Shown here piece after piece: positions 8,696 through 18,400 of a stretch of DNA of 64,000 nucleotides. The position numbers were made by a program, and so were the translations under genes. Below the pieces are notes generated by a model, which was not told the origin of the DNA, made no database searches, and was given only the letters and a program-made list of their open reading frames with translations. Source of the DNA: Acidobacteriota bacterium (GTDB lineage Bacteria; Acidobacteriota; Holophagae; Thermotomaculales; Thermotomaculaceae); contig JAADJC010000065.1 in assembly GCA_013151025.1 (NCBI GenBank), positions 1-64,000 on the forward strand. Reading direction: 5' to 3'. Every line of letters begins with the position of its first letter. Position 1 is the first letter of the stretch.

Positions 8696-8712
8696 GTTTC
8701 CATTAAGTTTAT

Positions 8713-9786
8713 TTGAGAGGGGAGTTGTATAAAAAAGTGACGCAGTTGAACGAGAGAGAAGAACAAATCCTGAAGATTCTGATAGAGCGGCATATCCAGA
8801 CACGGGAAGCGTTAAGTTCCGGGGCCGTGGCTGTCATATATATGGAAACCGGGCATTCCCTTTCTTCCGCAACTGTGCGGAATGTTCTCCATGTGCTGGA
8901 AGAAAAAGGTTTTCTGGAAAAGCATCACCTTTCGTCCGGACGAGTGCCGACCCGTCAAGGATTTCGATTTTATGTGAATCAGTTGGTGGCGCAGTATTAT
9001 CATCTGGAGATGCCGGTTGATGCAGAAGATCATCTCTCCGGCTATATCCGGGATATTTCCGATACCCGTTCACTGCTGGTGCAATATCTGGATTTTCTGA
9101 AAGATGAAACCGGGTTTATGTCGCTTTTAGTATTTCCAAGCCTGTTTAATATGAGATTGTCCCGGGTGGAGTTTGTGCGCTTATCGCCCCGCCGCGTTTT
9201 AATGGTGGTGATGACCAGGAGCAATCTCTATCGGCAGATTCTGGTAGAGCTGGATCGTGACGTTTCTTACGAGGAACTGATTTCAGTGAATCGATACCTG
9301 AATCAGGAATTCTCAGGAAAAACATTGTTTCAGATTCGACAGGAACTGATCCGGGGCATGAAGCGAAGAGTGGAACAGATTGACCGTCTTGCAAGGCAGA
9401 TTCTCTCGTCTTCTTTCCGGGAAATTGAGAAAATGGATGCAGGGGAAGATGAGCTTCTGGTCCGGGGTATGTCCAATCTGGTTTCACAGGAAGACGTTCG
9501 GAATATTCACCAATTACAGGGGTTGGTGCTCAACGTGGAAGAGAAACACGGCATCGTGGAGTTGATCAATACCTGCATGGATCGGGACGTGACTGTTTTT
9601 CTCGGTGGAGAAATCGCAGAGAATTATTCCATGATTATTTCGCCCTATGGCATTGGAAACGGAATCAAGGGCGCATTCGGCCTTCTCGGTCCGGTGTGTA
9701 TGGACTATCGCCGGATATTTTCCACGATGCGGCTGATGACCGGTACGTTGATGAGTGCTATCATGCAGAAAAATATGAGTAATTGA
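8713..9786 (+). CDS. hrcA: Heat-inducible transcription repressor HrcA
   Basis: Up to 357 residues. The N-terminal winged helix (LNEREEQILKILIERHIQT ... SSATVRNVLHVLEEKGFLEKHHLSSGRVPT) carries the HrcA signature of a rigid helix ending in SGRxPT. The GAF-like inserted domain and dimerisation region follow, with GIVELINTCM and SMIISPYGIGN near the end. Start choice is uncertain: TTG 8713, TTG 8725, or GTG 8737, which has AGGGGAG 12 bases upstream and gives VTQLNERE. HrcA represses chaperone operons and is kept folded by GroEL. It heads hrcA-grpE-dnaK-dnaJ. Confidence 0.93.
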   Translation: MRGELYKKVTQLNEREEQILKILIERHIQTREALSSGAVAVIYMETGHSLSSATVRNVLHVLEEKGFLEKHHLSSGRVPTRQGFRFYVNQLVAQYYHLEMPVDAEDHLSGYIRDISDTRSLLVQYLDFLKDETGFMSLLVFPSLFNMRLSRVEFVRLSPRRVLMVVMTRSNLYRQILVELDRDVSYEELISVNRYLNQEFSGKTLFQIRQELIRGMKRRVEQIDRLARQILSSSFREIEKMDAGEDELLVRGMSNLVSQEDVRNIHQLQGLVLNVEEKHGIVELINTCMDRDVTVFLGGEIAENYSMIISPYGIGNGIKGAFGLLGPVCMDYRRIFSTMRLMTGTLMSAIMQKNMSN

Positions 9787-9816
9787 AAGAAAAATATAGA
9801 GAGCAAGGAGCATAAG

Positions 9817-10557
9817 ATGGGGAAGAAAAAGAAGAATAAGGCACTTGGCAACGATGCGGTGCCAACAGAGAGTTCGGCTATGGAACCGGTGGAAGCCCCG
9901 GAAGCCCCGGAAGCAATAGAGGTAGATGGCCCGGTCCTTGAAGAAGAACCGGAAGGGATGGGGCTGGTGGAAGAATCGGCCGTATCGGAATCTGAAGACG
10001 AGGATTTGATACCGGGAACTACAGATCTTGCGGATCAGATGACGCAACTGGAGAGGGAAACCCATGAGCTGAAAGAAACGCTTCTTCGTAAAATGGCTGA
10101 ATTTGAAAACCTGAAAAAGAGAACAGCCCGGGAAAAAGTGGAGGCGGTTCGCTACGGTACCGCAGAAGTATTGACCCGACTCCTTGAAGTAGTAGACAAT
10201 TTTGATCGTGCTTTGCTTCTGACACCGGATTCGGAAGGTTTTGATGTTTATTCTTTTTATGAGGGTATGAAATTGATTTCGAAGCATCTTCTGGATATCC
10301 TCAAAGGAGAGGGATTGATAGAAATCGCCCCGGCTGGTGAGCCATTTGATCCGTTTTTCCACGAGGCGATGATGCGGGAGGAGTCGGCGGATTTCCCGGA
10401 TAATACAGTGGTAGAGGTTTTTCAGAAAGGATACAAACTGAAGGATCGATTGTTGCGTCCGGCCAGGGTAAAAGTGGCTCTTCACCCTGAAAAGGTCGTG
10501 GAGCCTGAAGAAATGGGCGATCAGGGGGAGAGTACTCCCGAGGAGAATGAATCATGA
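9817..10557 (+). CDS. grpE: Nucleotide exchange factor GrpE
   Basis: 246 residues; AAGGAG lies upstream. The first 75 residues are a Glu/Pro-rich acidic tail. The long dimerisation helix follows ([25 protein letters not shown] region), then the beta-domain with [10 protein letters not shown] and the typical [15 protein letters not shown] ending. GrpE swaps ADP for ATP on DnaK. The acidic N-terminus is longer than in E. coli GrpE. The gene overlaps dnaK by four bases (ATGA), which implies translational coupling. Confidence 0.95.
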   Translation: MGKKKKNKALGNDAVPTESSAMEPVEAPEAPEAIEVDGPVLEEEPEGMGLVEESAVSESEDEDLIPGTTDLADQMTQLERETHELKETLLRKMAEFENLKKRTAREKVEAVRYGTAEVLTRLLEVVDNFDRALLLTPDSEGFDVYSFYEGMKLISKHLLDILKGEGLIEIAPAGEPFDPFFHEAMMREESADFPDNTVVEVFQKGYKLKDRLLRPARVKVALHPEKVVEPEEMGDQGESTPEENES

Positions 10558-11138
10558 ACTACATACTTGGTATTGATCTCGGAACAACCAACAGTTGTGT
10601 GGCAATTTTTGAGAATCAGTCCCCCGTGATTGTTCCCAATAAAGAAGGTAGCCGGATTACACCTTCTGTAATCGGGTTTACTGAAAAAATGGAAGTTCTG
10701 GTAGGCCATATTGCCCGGCGGCAGGCCATTACGAATCCTCAGAACACTGTGTTTGGAATCAAGCGTCTGATGGGACGGAAATTTGATTCCAGTGAAGTGA
10801 ATAGTATGTTGAGAACATTGCCGTTCGAGGTTGTAAAGGCGGAAAATGGGGATGCCTGGGTGGAGATTATGGGGAAGCAATATTCTCCCCAGGAAATATC
10901 TTCTCTTATTCTCAAGGATTTGAAAGAAAATGCCGAACAATATACCGGTACGGAAATAAAGCAGGCTATTGTGACAGTGCCGGCTTACTTCAACGATGCC
11001 CAACGTCAGGCCACAAAAGATGCCGGGACCATTGCCGGGCTGGAAGTTTTACGGATTGTTAATGAGCCAACTGCGGCAGCTCTGTCATATGATATGGGAA
11101 ATCTGAGAGGGAAGGTGGCGGTATATGATCTTATATGA
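10554..11138 (+). CDS. dnaK: DnaK (Hsp70), N-terminal fragment from a frameshift
   Basis: 194 residues covering the first lobe of the nucleotide-binding domain: [12 protein letters not shown] (phosphate 1), [18 protein letters not shown] and [14 protein letters not shown] are all canonical. It ends prematurely at VAVYDLI. The next expected residues, [10 protein letters not shown], are present but in another frame, at the start of the following ORF. The cause is visible: ATATGATCTT is present twice in tandem at 11123-11142. Removing one copy rejoins [12 protein letters not shown] exactly and gives one 604-residue DnaK. Either the strain has a broken or phase-variable dnaK, or the assembly is wrong here. 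Confidence 0.93.
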   Translation: MNYILGIDLGTTNSCVAIFENQSPVIVPNKEGSRITPSVIGFTEKMEVLVGHIARRQAITNPQNTVFGIKRLMGRKFDSSEVNSMLRTLPFEVVKAENGDAWVEIMGKQYSPQEISSLILKDLKENAEQYTGTEIKQAIVTVPAYFNDAQRQATKDAGTIAGLEVLRIVNEPTAAALSYDMGNLRGKVAVYDLI

Positions 11139-11142
11139 TCTT
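11123..11142 (+). repeat. 10-bp tandem duplication that frameshifts dnaK
   Basis: Two exact, adjacent copies of ATATGATCTT (11123-11132 and 11133-11142; 10-bp periodicity covers 11122-11142). It adds 10 bases, a +1 frame change, in the middle of the DnaK phosphate-2 region. One unit deleted restores the family sequence without loss of a residue. Confidence 0.95.
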
Positions 11143-12378
11143 GGCGGCGGTACCTTTGATATCTCGGTTCTGGATATTGAAGAGGGGGTATATGAAGTAT
11201 TGTCTACAAGTGGCGATACTTTCCTTGGTGGGGATGATTTTGATCGACGCATTATCGAATGGATTGTACAACGATTTATGGATGACACCGGTATTGACCT
11301 GACGGAAGACAAGATGGCATTACAACGATTGAAAGAAGCAGCAGAGAAAGCGAAATGCGAGCTGTCGTCTGTTATGGAAACAGAGATTAACCTGCCGTTT
11401 ATTGCTGCGGACAACAGCGGTCCAAAGCATTTTATTCATACTTTGACACGGGCGGAATTTGTTTCACTGGTTTCGGATCTGGTGGATCGCACGATTCCTC
11501 CCTGCGAAGAGGCAATCCGACTGGCCGGCCTGGAGAGGGAGAATATTGATCATGTACTTCTCGTCGGCGGCCAGAGCCGAACCCCGCTGGTGGTGGATAA
11601 AGTCAAAGAATTCTTCGACAAAGAACCGAGGGATGATGTTAATCCTGACGAAGTAGTGGGTATTGGCGCAGTGATGCAGGGAAGTATTCTCACCGGAGAA
11701 GTAAAAGACATTGTTTTACTCGACATTACGCCCCTGTCCCTCGGTGTGGATACCAAGGGTGGCTTGTTTGTCAAGCTGATTGAGCGAAACAGCACGATTC
11801 CCACAAAAGCAAGCCAGATATTTACGACGGTTGTGGATAACCAGAAGAAGGTTGAAGTCCATGTCCTGCAGGGGGAAAGTGAGCTCTGTGCCAACAATTT
11901 TTCACTGGCCAAGTTTGAGCTGATTGATATTCCACCGGCCCCCAAAGGGGGTCCGCGGATTGAAGTAATTTTTGAAATTGACTCCAACGGCATTGTTAAT
12001 GTCAGTGCCGTGGACCAGGACAGTGGTAAATCCCAGTCTATTCGTATTCGGCCTACAAGTGGGTTGACTGAGAAGCAAATCCAGAGTGTGATTGACAAAG
12101 CTGCAGTACGTAAGGAAGAGGAACTGCGGATTCGGGCAATGGTGGTCGCACGGAATAATCTGGAAGGGCTGCTCTCTACCACGGAGAGGTCGTTTACGGA
12201 GCATGGAAGAAAAATACCAAGTGATTTCAGTGATAGAATGCGAATCGCCATAGAAAAAGGCAAGGAAGCGATGGATGGAAATGAAATTGAGATATTGAAA
12301 GAGGCCTATGACGAGTTGCAGAAAATCTCGCGAAAACTGGGGGAGCTTCTTCTCTATGGCACCACAATGGATGATTGA
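11125..12378 (+). CDS. dnaK: DnaK (Hsp70), C-terminal fragment from a frameshift
   Basis: 417 residues carrying the rest of Dna[14 protein letters not shown] (phosphate 2), [13 protein letters not shown] (adenosine), the linker region [13 protein letters not shown], the substrate-binding beta-sandwich and a shortened lid. The C-terminus, [12 protein letters not shown], lacks the long disordered tail and EEVD-like end of many DnaK proteins. The ATG at 11125 has GGAAGG about 10 bases upstream, so independent translation is possible, but a split at this point in the ATPase domain is not expected to give a working chaperone unless the halves associate. dnaJ follows 71 bases later. Confidence 0.92.
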   Translation: MILYDLGGGTFDISVLDIEEGVYEVLSTSGDTFLGGDDFDRRIIEWIVQRFMDDTGIDLTEDKMALQRLKEAAEKAKCELSSVMETEINLPFIAADNSGPKHFIHTLTRAEFVSLVSDLVDRTIPPCEEAIRLAGLERENIDHVLLVGGQSRTPLVVDKVKEFFDKEPRDDVNPDEVVGIGAVMQGSILTGEVKDIVLLDITPLSLGVDTKGGLFVKLIERNSTIPTKASQIFTTVVDNQKKVEVHVLQGESELCANNFSLAKFELIDIPPAPKGGPRIEVIFEIDSNGIVNVSAVDQDSGKSQSIRIRPTSGLTEKQIQSVIDKAAVRKEEELRIRAMVVARNNLEGLLSTTERSFTEHGRKIPSDFSDRMRIAIEKGKEAMDGNEIEILKEAYDELQKISRKLGELLLYGTTMDD

Positions 12379-12449
12379 AACGACTGAGGGGAAACAGCTC
12401 TTTCTAAAAGGGTTGGAAACAGACAATAGCAGAAACACAAGGAACAGGG

Positions 12450-13550
12450 ATGAAACGGGATTATTATGAAGTTCTGGGTTTGGTCAGAACTGTAACAAGT
12501 CAGGAAATAAAGACAGCTTATCGGAAGCTGGCGATCCAATACCATCCGGACCGAAATCCGGATAATCCGGACGCGGAAAACAAGTTCAAGGAAATTGCCG
12601 AAGCCTATGCTGTTCTCAGCGACAGTTCCAAACGTGAGAAGTATGATCGGTATGGTCACAGTGGCCTGTCACAGGGTGATATTTCGTATGATTTCAACGA
12701 TATTTTCGGCGGGTTTACCGACATTTTTGACACACTGTTCGGAGGAGGTGGCGGTCGATACCGGCAACAGGGAAGACAGCAGCGGGGGAACGACCTTCAG
12801 TATTCCATTCAGATTGCCTTCGACGAGGCCTACACCGGTACGGAAAAGAAAGTAAGGATAAAAAGGCGCGAACATTGCCCGGAATGCGGGGGCAGCGGGG
12901 CCCGTCCCGGCACAGGAAGGGAAACTTGCCCTACCTGCAAGGGGCGAGGTAACATACTGATCCGGCAGGGTTTTTTTACCATGTCACGGACCTGCTCCAC
13001 CTGTGGTGGACAGGGAGAAGTAATTGAACATGCCTGTGAATCCTGTCATGGGGAAGGGCTGGTTGTAAAAGAGCATGAGGTGACAATTCGTATTCCGGCA
13101 GGTATTGAAGACGGAGATACACTCCGGGTGAGAGACAGTGGAGAGGCCGGGCCCGGCGGCGGTATGTATGGTGATTTATACATTGTAGTAGGCGTAAAAC
13201 CGCACCCGATATTCAGACGGAGCGGATCGGATGTGGGGTTTGACCTTCCTGTTACATTTTCAATGGCTGCCCTGGGAGGAGAAATTGAGATTCCCACCCC
13301 GGGTGGAAAGGCGGATCTGAAAATTCCCGCTGGAATCCAGTCCGGCACAATACTGGAGATGAAAGGGGAGGGATTCCCTGATATGAATACTGGAAGAAAC
13401 GGCCGGATTCTGGTCTCGGTTCAGGTGAAAACCCCCCACCGATTGAATGAAGATCAGCGGAGATTGTTTGAAAAGCTTCGCGACGTTGAAGATGAACCGG
13501 TATCGGTCTGGGACCGTTTGAAGAGTATGTTTGTCGGCAAATCCGTATGA
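12450..13550 (+). CDS. dnaJ: Co-chaperone DnaJ (Hsp40)
   Basis: 366 residues, complete. The J domain (1-70) contains the HPD tripeptide (YHPDRNPDN). A Gly/Phe linker ([20 protein letters not shown]) follows. The zinc region has four CxxCxGxG repeats ([32 protein letters not shown]). The C-terminal substrate-binding domains include [11 protein letters not shown] and GEGFPDM. DnaJ delivers clients to DnaK and stimulates its ATPase, so its partner here is the frameshifted dnaK. It overlaps the next gene by four bases. Confidence 0.96.
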   Translation: MKRDYYEVLGLVRTVTSQEIKTAYRKLAIQYHPDRNPDNPDAENKFKEIAEAYAVLSDSSKREKYDRYGHSGLSQGDISYDFNDIFGGFTDIFDTLFGGGGGRYRQQGRQQRGNDLQYSIQIAFDEAYTGTEKKVRIKRREHCPECGGSGARPGTGRETCPTCKGRGNILIRQGFFTMSRTCSTCGGQGEVIEHACESCHGEGLVVKEHEVTIRIPAGIEDGDTLRVRDSGEAGPGGGMYGDLYIVVGVKPHPIFRRSGSDVGFDLPVTFSMAALGGEIEIPTPGGKADLKIPAGIQSGTILEMKGEGFPDMNTGRNGRILVSVQVKTPHRLNEDQRRLFEKLRDVEDEPVSVWDRLKSMFVGKSV

Positions 13551-15328
13551 AAAAAGAAGACCGCAAGTTGTTTTCCCATCGTTTCCATGAAGAATCTATT
13601 TTTGTTCATACGACGGATGAAGACCTCAATCCCTGGGATCGGACCCGGATTGTTGCAGTCCTGGTAAACGAGACGGGAATTAGTTATCAGCTTGCGGATA
13701 AAATCAGCGAAGAGATCCAGACCACTGTTTTTTCTTCCGGAATTCGGGTTGTGACATCTGAACTGGTCCGGGAACTGGTGAATGCAAAATTAATTGAGTA
13801 TCGATTCGAAAAAGCAAGGGAACGAAACAAGCGCCTGGGATTATCCCTTCATGATGTGGAGGGCCTTCTGCGGTTTTCAGCTACCCACTACCCCGGTCCT
13901 GTTCCATCTCCCGCCGGTACGGGCATGATAATGTCGGATGTGCTGAAGCGACAGTTTGCTCTTTCCGATATTTATCCGGCCCATCTGCATCGCATGCATC
14001 TGGAGGGAAGATTCCATGTTCATGGCCTTTCGACACCGGACAGGCCCTGGAAAGTGTATCTGAATGCCGGGGATCTGCTGAAATTTTCATATGGGGTTGG
14101 TGGACTGGTACTTGAAAAGCCGGGGACGCCAGAGTGTTTTATCGGGAACTTTCAGAAACTGAATGCGCTTTTGTCCGGTTTTGTGGGCAATGGGGTTCAC
14201 TGGATCGGAATTGAAGAAGCCCTGCTGGTTCTGGGGACGTCGGATGAAGAACTCCCGGATCAATGTGCAGAGCTTGTTCAGTCCAGCATGATAGCCTTAT
14301 CGGCAGTGCAGAAAGGAACAGCCCGGACATTCCATTTTTCCCGCCCACAGGTGATCCAAAGGGTAATTTCAAGAATGAGAGAAGAAAAAATTCTCAATGC
14401 CATCATTACCACCGAAAGCGAAAACTGGTTTTCATCTCCTTTTCTTGTTCTGAACAACAAGGTTCCGAAGGAAACGACCTACATTCTGGAAGCTATTTCT
14501 CTGAACCTTCCGGGACTGGCGATTCGTTCCATTGTGGAGGATACAACGCCGGAGGTTGAATTGAAGCGTCTCATGGCTAAGGCGCTGGCAGTCTTCGCAA
14601 GAAAAAGGGTTTTTCTTGAAAAAGTATCGGCGGTGCGCCCGGGAGGGCCGTTGGATCTCTTGAATCACCTCGGTTTCAATCCTTCCCTGTCTCCCTGTGT
14701 GATAGCTGTTTGCGGTTTGAATGAATGGTCCAGAGTCTTGTTGGACGGAGATATGGATGAGGGCCCCGACCGGTTTACCCGGGCCGATGAGTTTCTCTCA
14801 ACGATCCGAAGGCAGGTTTCCGAGGAGTCGGAACGCGGGAAAATTAAGCTGTTTCTCGGCACAGTGGATCAAGGAGAGGCTGTGTACCGGTTTGCCCGTC
14901 TGGATTTGAAATTTCAACCTTTTTATGCAAGCAGAGTACTCAATGGAGAAATCCGGGACGGCTCGGTTTACTACACAAGGGATGCGGCTTTGCCAAGTGA
15001 TAAACCATTGGATATAAACAGGAAATGTGAGATTGAGGGTACCTTTCAGCGCAAGTTTGATCTGCCGTTTCGTACTGTTTTAAAATATCTGGATCCCGAA
15101 CAGCTTCCCGTATCGCATTTTACAGAAACTTTACAGCATTTGCTTTTGACACAGGATTTCTCTATCTGCTATAATTGCTTTATCATGGAATCTGGTGTTT
15201 ACCAAACGTGTCCAAAATGTCACAGTACGGAAGTCGCAACTTACTCTTCCGGGTGCGAAGGTTACGAATGTGCACTGGGGCAAACAAGAACAGAGGGCAT
15301 GGAAAACAGCAGGTTTTTCTTTTATTAA
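13547..15328 (+). CDS. NrdD-like protein with ATP-cone, no visible glycyl-radical motif
   Basis: 593 residues. An ATP-cone lies at about 15-105 ([19 protein letters not shown] ... [15 protein letters not shown]). The body resembles class III ribonucleotide reductase: [11 protein letters not shown], then [10 protein letters not shown], which parallels the IGxNGxNE block of NrdD. A four-Cys zinc site follows (CYNC and CPKC near residues 543-562). However, the C-terminus ends ENSRFFFY and there is no R-V-x-G-Y glycyl-radical loop, so classical radical catalysis is unlikely. It may be a regulatory or degenerate paralogue. Its ATG overlaps the dnaJ stop, so it is translated with the chaperone operon. 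A separate, more typical NrdD starts at 48615. Confidence 0.72.
   Translation: MKKEDRKLFSHRFHEESIFVHTTDEDLNPWDRTRIVAVLVNETGISYQLADKISEEIQTTVFSSGIRVVTSELVRELVNAKLIEYRFEKARERNKRLGLSLHDVEGLLRFSATHYPGPVPSPAGTGMIMSDVLKRQFALSDIYPAHLHRMHLEGRFHVHGLSTPDRPWKVYLNAGDLLKFSYGVGGLVLEKPGTPECFIGNFQKLNALLSGFVGNGVHWIGIEEALLVLGTSDEELPDQCAELVQSSMIALSAVQKGTARTFHFSRPQVIQRVISRMREEKILNAIITTESENWFSSPFLVLNNKVPKETTYILEAISLNLPGLAIRSIVEDTTPEVELKRLMAKALAVFARKRVFLEKVSAVRPGGPLDLLNHLGFNPSLSPCVIAVCGLNEWSRVLLDGDMDEGPDRFTRADEFLSTIRRQVSEESERGKIKLFLGTVDQGEAVYRFARLDLKFQPFYASRVLNGEIRDGSVYYTRDAALPSDKPLDINRKCEIEGTFQRKFDLPFRTVLKYLDPEQLPVSHFTETLQHLLLTQDFSICYNCFIMESGVYQTCPKCHSTEVATYSSGCEGYECALGQTRTEGMENSRFFFY
15146..15175 (+). promoter_or_regulatory. 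Consensus sigma-70 promoter inside the NrdD-like gene
   Basis: TTGACA (15146-15151), an 18-base spacer and TATAAT (15170-15175). Both hexamers are perfect. It lies inside the last 190 bases of the preceding gene and would give the TonB-dependent receptor its own transcript with a leader of about 180 bases. Confidence 0.65.
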
Positions 15329-15360
15329 GGTTTGAGTATTATTCTCAAAGGAGGTCGTTT

Positions 15361-18261
15361 ATGAAGAATCGGATCCTAATGTTTGTGATTGGGTTCCTGC
15401 TTTGTGGTGTCACTGCGTTCGCGCAGACCGGCACGAAAGCAACAGTTAATGGTCTTGTGGTCGATGATCAGGGAACCGCACTTCCCGGCGTCACCGTCGT
15501 ACTGACCAGTATGGAACAGGGCGCCAAGCGTACGGTAGTTTCGGATGCCAATGGTAAATTCCGTGCACCCTTCCTGCCCCTTGGTACGTACACGGTGGAG
15601 GCAAGTCTCCCCGGTTTTGGCACTTACAGCGCAAAGGACCTGAGACTGGGCCTGGGCGACATTGTGAACTACAAAATCACCATGAAACCGGAAAAATTGG
15701 CTGAATCCATTGTGGTTACGGCGGAAAAGCCGCTGATTGAAACCCAGAAAGTGGATGTGACTGCCAGTATCGGCGATGATTACATTGAAAACCTGCCGGT
15801 TCAGGGACGGGACTTCAAGGACTTTGCCCTGTTGACCCCCGGTGTTACTGAGGCTGCCGGTGAAAGGATTGCGGGAATCGGAACACGGGGAATTATGAAT
15901 AACCTGCAGATTGACGGTGCCGGTTACAACTCCACGTTCTTTGGTGAGCAGCGTGGTTCCACAAGAATTCCTTTCACCTTTTCTCAGGAAACCATTAAGG
16001 AATTCAACGTGGTATCCAATGGTTACTCTGCAAAATACGGAAATGCCAGCGGTTTAATCATCAACGCTGTTACTAAATCTGGAACCAACGAATACCACGG
16101 CAGTGCCCACTGGTTTCGCCAGACCGACAGCATGATGAATGCGCAAGCTCCATCCGAGTATGATCCGCTGCCGCTGGACTTGAGAAAGAACGACTTCACT
16201 AAAGACCAGTTCGGTTTTACCGTATCCGGTCCGATTATCAAGGATAAACTGTTTTTCTTTGTGGCCTATGATGCTCAGCGTCGTGATTCTACTTTCTCCT
16301 GGAAATTCCGGGAAAGAAGCGGATATGATGAGTTCGCAGCTGCATTTCCTGAAATTATTGCAGCAAATGAATATGCAGCGCCTGAAACCGAGGACAACGA
16401 CGTATACTTTCTGAAACTGGATTGGCAGATCAATGACAATAACCGTTTGTCTCTTCGTGTAAACCGTCAGGAATTTACCGCAGAGAACGGAACGAACAGT
16501 CACAACTATATAACTGATGGTGTTACATCCAACGGTACGGAAGAGGACTTTTCCACCTCTGTGGTTATCGAACTGACCTCAATCCTGTCTGATAACATGT
16601 TCAACGAAGCCCGTGTGCAGTGGTCTCAGGAGCATCGTCCCCGGTACGCCAACACCACGGACATGATGGAAGTAAACATCGGCAGTTATGACGCACTGTT
16701 TGGCCAGAACAACTTTCTGCCCAACTGGCTGAATGAAACCCTGAACGAGTTTCAGGATGATTTTACCTGGATGATTAACGACAGCCACACTCTGAAAGCC
16801 GGTATCCGGTATGCCACCTACGATTATGACGACATGTTCTTTCGTTACGGCGGTGGTTCCATGCGGTTTTATGGCGGGTACAACGATTTTCTGGATTGGA
16901 TGGATGATGATCCCAACAACGACCCCGGCCGTTATGACATGAAATACACCCAGGCATTCAGCCCCATTGACGGTGTTGTTAAGTACAGTGCTGATGAATT
17001 GGACGCCTACATCCAGGATAGCTGGCAGTTTAATGCCAAGACCTTTGTAGAATATGGTATTCGCTATTCCAGCCAGGTATATGATGACATGATCAATCCC
17101 AATCCGGAATTGGCAAGTATGGGCCTGGAAGAATTGCCCGACGAAAACAATATTGCCCCCCGTCTCGGCATTACCTATGACGTTACAGGCGAAGGCACAG
17201 ACCTGATCCGTTTCGGCGCCGGCATGTTCTACAACAGGACCCCGTCCCTGCTGGCTGCCAACGCGATTCTGACCAACGGCGTGAATGTTATTCGTAACGA
17301 GTTCCGTCCCGGAGATGATCTGTTTCCGACAGACCTCACCGACCGGATTCTGCCGTCTGAACTGGATCCCCAGAACCCGTATCCCCCGGATGTATTCGTG
17401 TTCAGTCCGGATTTCCAGAACCCGTACACATTCAAAACCAGCCTGTCCTATGAAAAGGCACTGGACGATGTATGGAAAGTGGCTGTGGACTTGAAATATA
17501 CCCGTGGCTATCATTTCGAGCGTAAACTGGATACCAACCTTGGCATTATAGATGCTGACGGTGATGGGAATCAGGACGTAGACGATTATGGCCGTCCCCT
17601 CTGGGACAGCAGGAATCGGCCGAACCCCAACTTCCGGAAGATCCTGACTTTCATGTCTGATGGCGCGTCAAAGGCGTCTTCCATTACTTTCAGAGTGAAC
17701 AAGAAGTTTTCGGATCGTTGGAGCATGTTTGCTTCCTATACCCTGTCCAGTTCATATGACAACGACACGAACGAACGTTCCGTGTCATCCCGCAGCAACT
17801 ACCCGACCAATCCGGGCGATCTCATGGCTGACTGGGGCCGCTCTGACTACTACAACAAATCCCAGTTCAAGTTTTCCTGGACCGTGCTTTTGTGGTACGA
17901 CATCCGCTTTTCCGGTTATCATCGTTTCTATTCCGGCCGTCCGTACACGGTCACGTCAGGACGGGATGACAACTACGATAACTTTTACAACGATTATGCT
18001 GTGATTGACGGCGTATTGGGTTCCCGGAATACCTATCGCCAGCCGAATTATTCCCGGACCGATATTCGGCTGTCACGACGGTTTAAATTCTTGGGCCGCC
18101 ATTCCATTGAAATTATCTTTGATATGTTCAATGTGTTTGACAGTGCCAATGAATACACCACGTTGACAAACTATCGTTATGATGCAGATATCCTCGGTGC
18201 CCTTGATCGGACAACCCTGGCCCCGCGTCAGTATCAATTGGGTATCAAGTATCGGTTCTAA
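15361..18261 (+). CDS. TonB-dependent receptor with carboxypeptidase-regulatory-like domain
   Basis: 966 residues from the ATG at 15361, chosen for the strong AAAGGAGG and the signal peptide ending TAFAQ. Residues about 25-115 form a CarboxypepD_reg-like beta-sandwich (VNGLVVDDQGTALPGVTV). The plug domain follows (IVVTAEKPLIETQKVDV; LPVQGRDFKDFALLTPG), then a large beta-barrel ending in the aromatic-terminated strand YQLGIKYRF. No TonB box is obvious. Such proteins import bulky substrates across the outer membrane with TonB energy, or act as Oar-like surface proteins. The architecture is typical of Acidobacteriota and Bacteroidota. It is monocistronic, with its own promoter and a strong terminator. 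Confidence 0.92.
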   Translation: MKNRILMFVIGFLLCGVTAFAQTGTKATVNGLVVDDQGTALPGVTVVLTSMEQGAKRTVVSDANGKFRAPFLPLGTYTVEASLPGFGTYSAKDLRLGLGDIVNYKITMKPEKLAESIVVTAEKPLIETQKVDVTASIGDDYIENLPVQGRDFKDFALLTPGVTEAAGERIAGIGTRGIMNNLQIDGAGYNSTFFGEQRGSTRIPFTFSQETIKEFNVVSNGYSAKYGNASGLIINAVTKSGTNEYHGSAHWFRQTDSMMNAQAPSEYDPLPLDLRKNDFTKDQFGFTVSGPIIKDKLFFFVAYDAQRRDSTFSWKFRERSGYDEFAAAFPEIIAANEYAAPETEDNDVYFLKLDWQINDNNRLSLRVNRQEFTAENGTNSHNYITDGVTSNGTEEDFSTSVVIELTSILSDNMFNEARVQWSQEHRPRYANTTDMMEVNIGSYDALFGQNNFLPNWLNETLNEFQDDFTWMINDSHTLKAGIRYATYDYDDMFFRYGGGSMRFYGGYNDFLDWMDDDPNNDPGRYDMKYTQAFSPIDGVVKYSADELDAYIQDSWQFNAKTFVEYGIRYSSQVYDDMINPNPELASMGLEELPDENNIAPRLGITYDVTGEGTDLIRFGAGMFYNRTPSLLAANAILTNGVNVIRNEFRPGDDLFPTDLTDRILPSELDPQNPYPPDVFVFSPDFQNPYTFKTSLSYEKALDDVWKVAVDLKYTRGYHFERKLDTNLGIIDADGDGNQDVDDYGRPLWDSRNRPNPNFRKILTFMSDGASKASSITFRVNKKFSDRWSMFASYTLSSSYDNDTNERSVSSRSNYPTNPGDLMADWGRSDYYNKSQFKFSWTVLLWYDIRFSGYHRFYSGRPYTVTSGRDDNYDNFYNDYAVIDGVLGSRNTYRQPNYSRTDIRLSRRFKFLGRHSIEIIFDMFNVFDSANEYTTLTNYRYDADILGALDRTTLAPRQYQLGIKYRF

Positions 18262-18284
18262 CCGCCACTAACAGGCAAAACGAA

Positions 18285-18311
18285 GGCCCGCCATCCGGCG
18301 GGCCTTTTTTT
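18285..18311 (+). terminator. Rho-independent terminator of the TonB-dependent receptor
   Basis: GGCCCGCC (18285-18292), a four-base loop and GGCGGGCC (18297-18304), then seven T. The perfect 8-bp GC stem lies 23 bases after the receptor stop, in the convergent gap before rlmI. Confidence 0.93.
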
Positions 18312-18400
18312 ATCTGGCAAAACGGGGACCGGCAACGCCCCGGTGCCTGTACCCGCTTTGCGCTATTCTTTTTCTGACACTCACGCCCACTTTTTCTCTG

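Noticed and set aside
9514-10485. 323-codon minus-strand frame across hrcA-grpE
   Set aside because: It is antisense to two well-recognised genes, has no ribosome site or family feature, and its composition mirrors the coding strand.
16579-17514. 311-codon minus-strand frame inside the TonB-dependent receptor
   Set aside because: Shadow of the receptor gene; no start signals and no domain.
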